Notes under the pieces: model-generated | Seen by the model: only the letters and a program-made list of their open reading frames with translations | What the model was told of the DNA's origin: nothing | Databases searched by the model: none | From: Dyella psychrodurans | Lineage (GTDB): Bacteria; Pseudomonadota; Gammaproteobacteria; Xanthomonadales; Rhodanobacteraceae | NCBI RefSeq assembly: GCF_003363265.1 | Contig: NZ_QRBF01000006.1 | Coordinates: forward strand, 168,110-232,109 | Direction: 5' to 3' | DNA length: 64,000 nucleotides | Translations under genes and position numbers: made by a program | In this document: in pieces, positions 63,084 through 64,000 of the stretch | Numbering within the stretch: the stretch's first letter is position 1 | Layout: the number at the start of each line of letters is the position of its first letter

Positions 63084-64000
63084 GGCTGCTGCTTCAATGG
63101 TGACAATGGGGTAACACCATGTTGCTCTAGCGCTTGTGCGCAAGACGAACAAATCGGCCGACTGGCGGCCGTGCCGGTGGGTGTCAAACCCATCTCCTTA
63201 GCAACGTTAATACCATTGACTTCTGCATGCGTACCGGCGACGCCTTTTCCGGCGACTTCACCGTCCTTTAGCGCCCCTTGCGCCGCTGACCTCAGCGTGC
63301 CTTCGCTAGAGGAAACCACTCGCACCCCTTCCTTAGTTTCCGTAACAGCAATAGTGACAGATCGTTGCGTTCTCGCACTCATCGTGCCTGCGATGGCTGT
63401 TGCCCGCTCTGCGGCAGAGGCACCCTTCACAGCATCGGCCGCAACCCCACCGACCACAGGCAATACACCAACCGCAGCAGCAGCAATATTCATTGCCGAG
63501 GGATTCGTAATGGCCTGGCCAATATTCACCCCGTCGCCTACGACGGGCAGAACGCCTAGCCCCGCCTGTATTGCAGGGCCGACCCTGTCGTTGGGCGAGA
63601 TGTACGTTTGGGGCACACCGCCATCTAGTCGATAGATGGCCGCGTATGCTGGCCCTGTTTCGCGCCCATTCGGGTCAATGTTGCCAATCGGATTGTTGTT
63701 CGCATACACATACCGGTTAAACCCATACACATCACCCGGCGTCGGGCCTACCGGATCCGCACTCAAAAACCTTCCCGCCTCCGGGTCGTAATACCGCGCC
63801 TGCATGTACACCAGGTCGGTATCCGGATCGTTGACGTGGCCGGTGTAACCCGGCCCGTTCGGCGGCTGACCTAGCGCCTGCTGACCGTAGGGTCGGTAGT
63901 CGAACGTCTTGGTGATGTTGCCTTGCGCGTCCGCTTCGGCCAGGACCGTGCCATTGGGATCGGTGAGGATGTAGGTGACTTTGTCGGCATGCACCACGCC
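63080..64000 (-). CDS. Mini-RHS toxin with deaminase-like tip, runs off the edge
   Basis: At least 306 residues; the 5' end is beyond the window but the visible start GVVHADKVTYILTDPNG equals the signal-peptide end of the 60447 toxin. The core is the same (YYDPEAGRFLSADPVG), the linker again LPVVGDGVNIGQAITNPSAMNIAAAAVGVLPVVGG. The tip carries GTHAEVNGINVAKEMG and SRPICSSCAQALEQHG, the HAE and CxxC metal site of the cytidine-deaminase fold. It should edit nucleic acid of rivals; exact target unknown. Confidence 0.8.
   Translation of the reverse strand, partial: GVVHADKVTYILTDPNGTVLAEADAQGNITKTFDYRPYGQQALGQPPNGPGYTGHVNDPDTDLVYMQARYYDPEAGRFLSADPVGPTPGDVYGFNRYVYANNNPIGNIDPNGRETGPAYAAIYRLDGGVPQTYISPNDRVGPAIQAGLGVLPVVGDGVNIGQAITNPSAMNIAAAAVGVLPVVGGVAADAVKGASAAERATAIAGTMSARTQRSVTIAVTETKEGVRVVSSSEGTLRSAAQGALKDGEVAGKGVAGTHAEVNGINVAKEMGLTPTGTAASRPICSSCAQALEQHGVTPLSPLKQQP
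63697..64000. repeat. Direct repeat, RHS-core segment, copy 2
   Basis: Second copy of the block at 61037-61340, cut by the right edge of the window. The two are nearly identical at base level. Confidence 0.7.

Noticed and set aside
1..64000. CRISPR array, tRNA or rRNA genes
   Set aside because: No regularly spaced short repeats and no cloverleaf or rRNA-like sequence were found on reading; the repeats present are palindromes or toxin-gene duplications.

Overview
The window comes from a high-GC gammaproteobacterium. The mix of families (an XAC0095-like small protein, TorF and OprB-type porins, a Wzx/Wzy polysaccharide locus, secreted mini-RHS toxins, many small oxidoreductase and tautomerase operons) fits Rhodanobacteraceae/Xanthomonadales such as Dyella, Luteibacter or Frateuria. 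This placement is inference from gene content; no rRNA or tRNA gene is visible.

Layout. 0-10.7 kb is a patchwork of small accessory operons: a YCII-like protein, a secreted SRPBCC protein, an OprB-type porin, a marR/membrane protein/DHA2 efflux operon with a perfect palindromic operator, a cupin/CMD/tautomerase operon divergent from a LysR regulator, and an SDR plus two alpha/beta-hydrolases divergent from a CGNR zinc-finger protein. 10.7-16.5 kb holds an unusual module: an ABC exporter, an HprK-like kinase, a B12-binding radical SAM enzyme and a PF14907-type nucleotidyltransferase. It abuts a 15-gene minus-strand operon (31.5 to 16.5 kb) whose genes mostly overlap or nearly touch. That operon encodes a Wzx/Wzy/Wzz polysaccharide pathway, a dTDP-3-acetamido-3,6-dideoxyhexose module (FdtA-, FdtB- and acyltransferase-like), three glycosyltransferases, a second B12 radical SAM enzyme, two methyltransferases and an amidohydrolase.

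31.9-35.5 kb carries electron-transfer genes: cytochrome b561, a Cyc2-like monoheme cytochrome fused to an outer-membrane barrel, a soluble cytochrome c and a TorF-type porin. A 269-bp nested-palindrome element sits between the first two. 35.5-38.1 kb is an ECF sigma / anti-sigma / lipoprotein subtilase trio with overlapping genes. Next come folE2 and a DUF3311/SSS symporter pair. 41-46.5 kb is a LysR-centred group (VOC, two SDRs, three tautomerase-family proteins, an MFS exporter) with two matching operator/promoter blocks. 46.5-54.4 kb contains a YncE-like protein, YgiB/YgiC-like genes, a methyltransferase, a cupin, a two-component system and a periplasmic thioredoxin.

54.7-58.8 kb is a metallophore RiPP (bufferin) locus: ohr, a BufA1-type precursor, a DoxX/HvfX-like protein, a secreted alpha/beta-hydrolase with an altered nucleophile, a BufA2-type precursor with a hairpin behind it, an MNIO (DUF692) maturase and its DUF2063 partner. 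60.1-64 kb is an array of short secreted RHS-core toxins with swapped C-terminal domains (HNH-type nuclease, deaminase-like) and overlapping immunity genes; the last toxin runs off the right edge.
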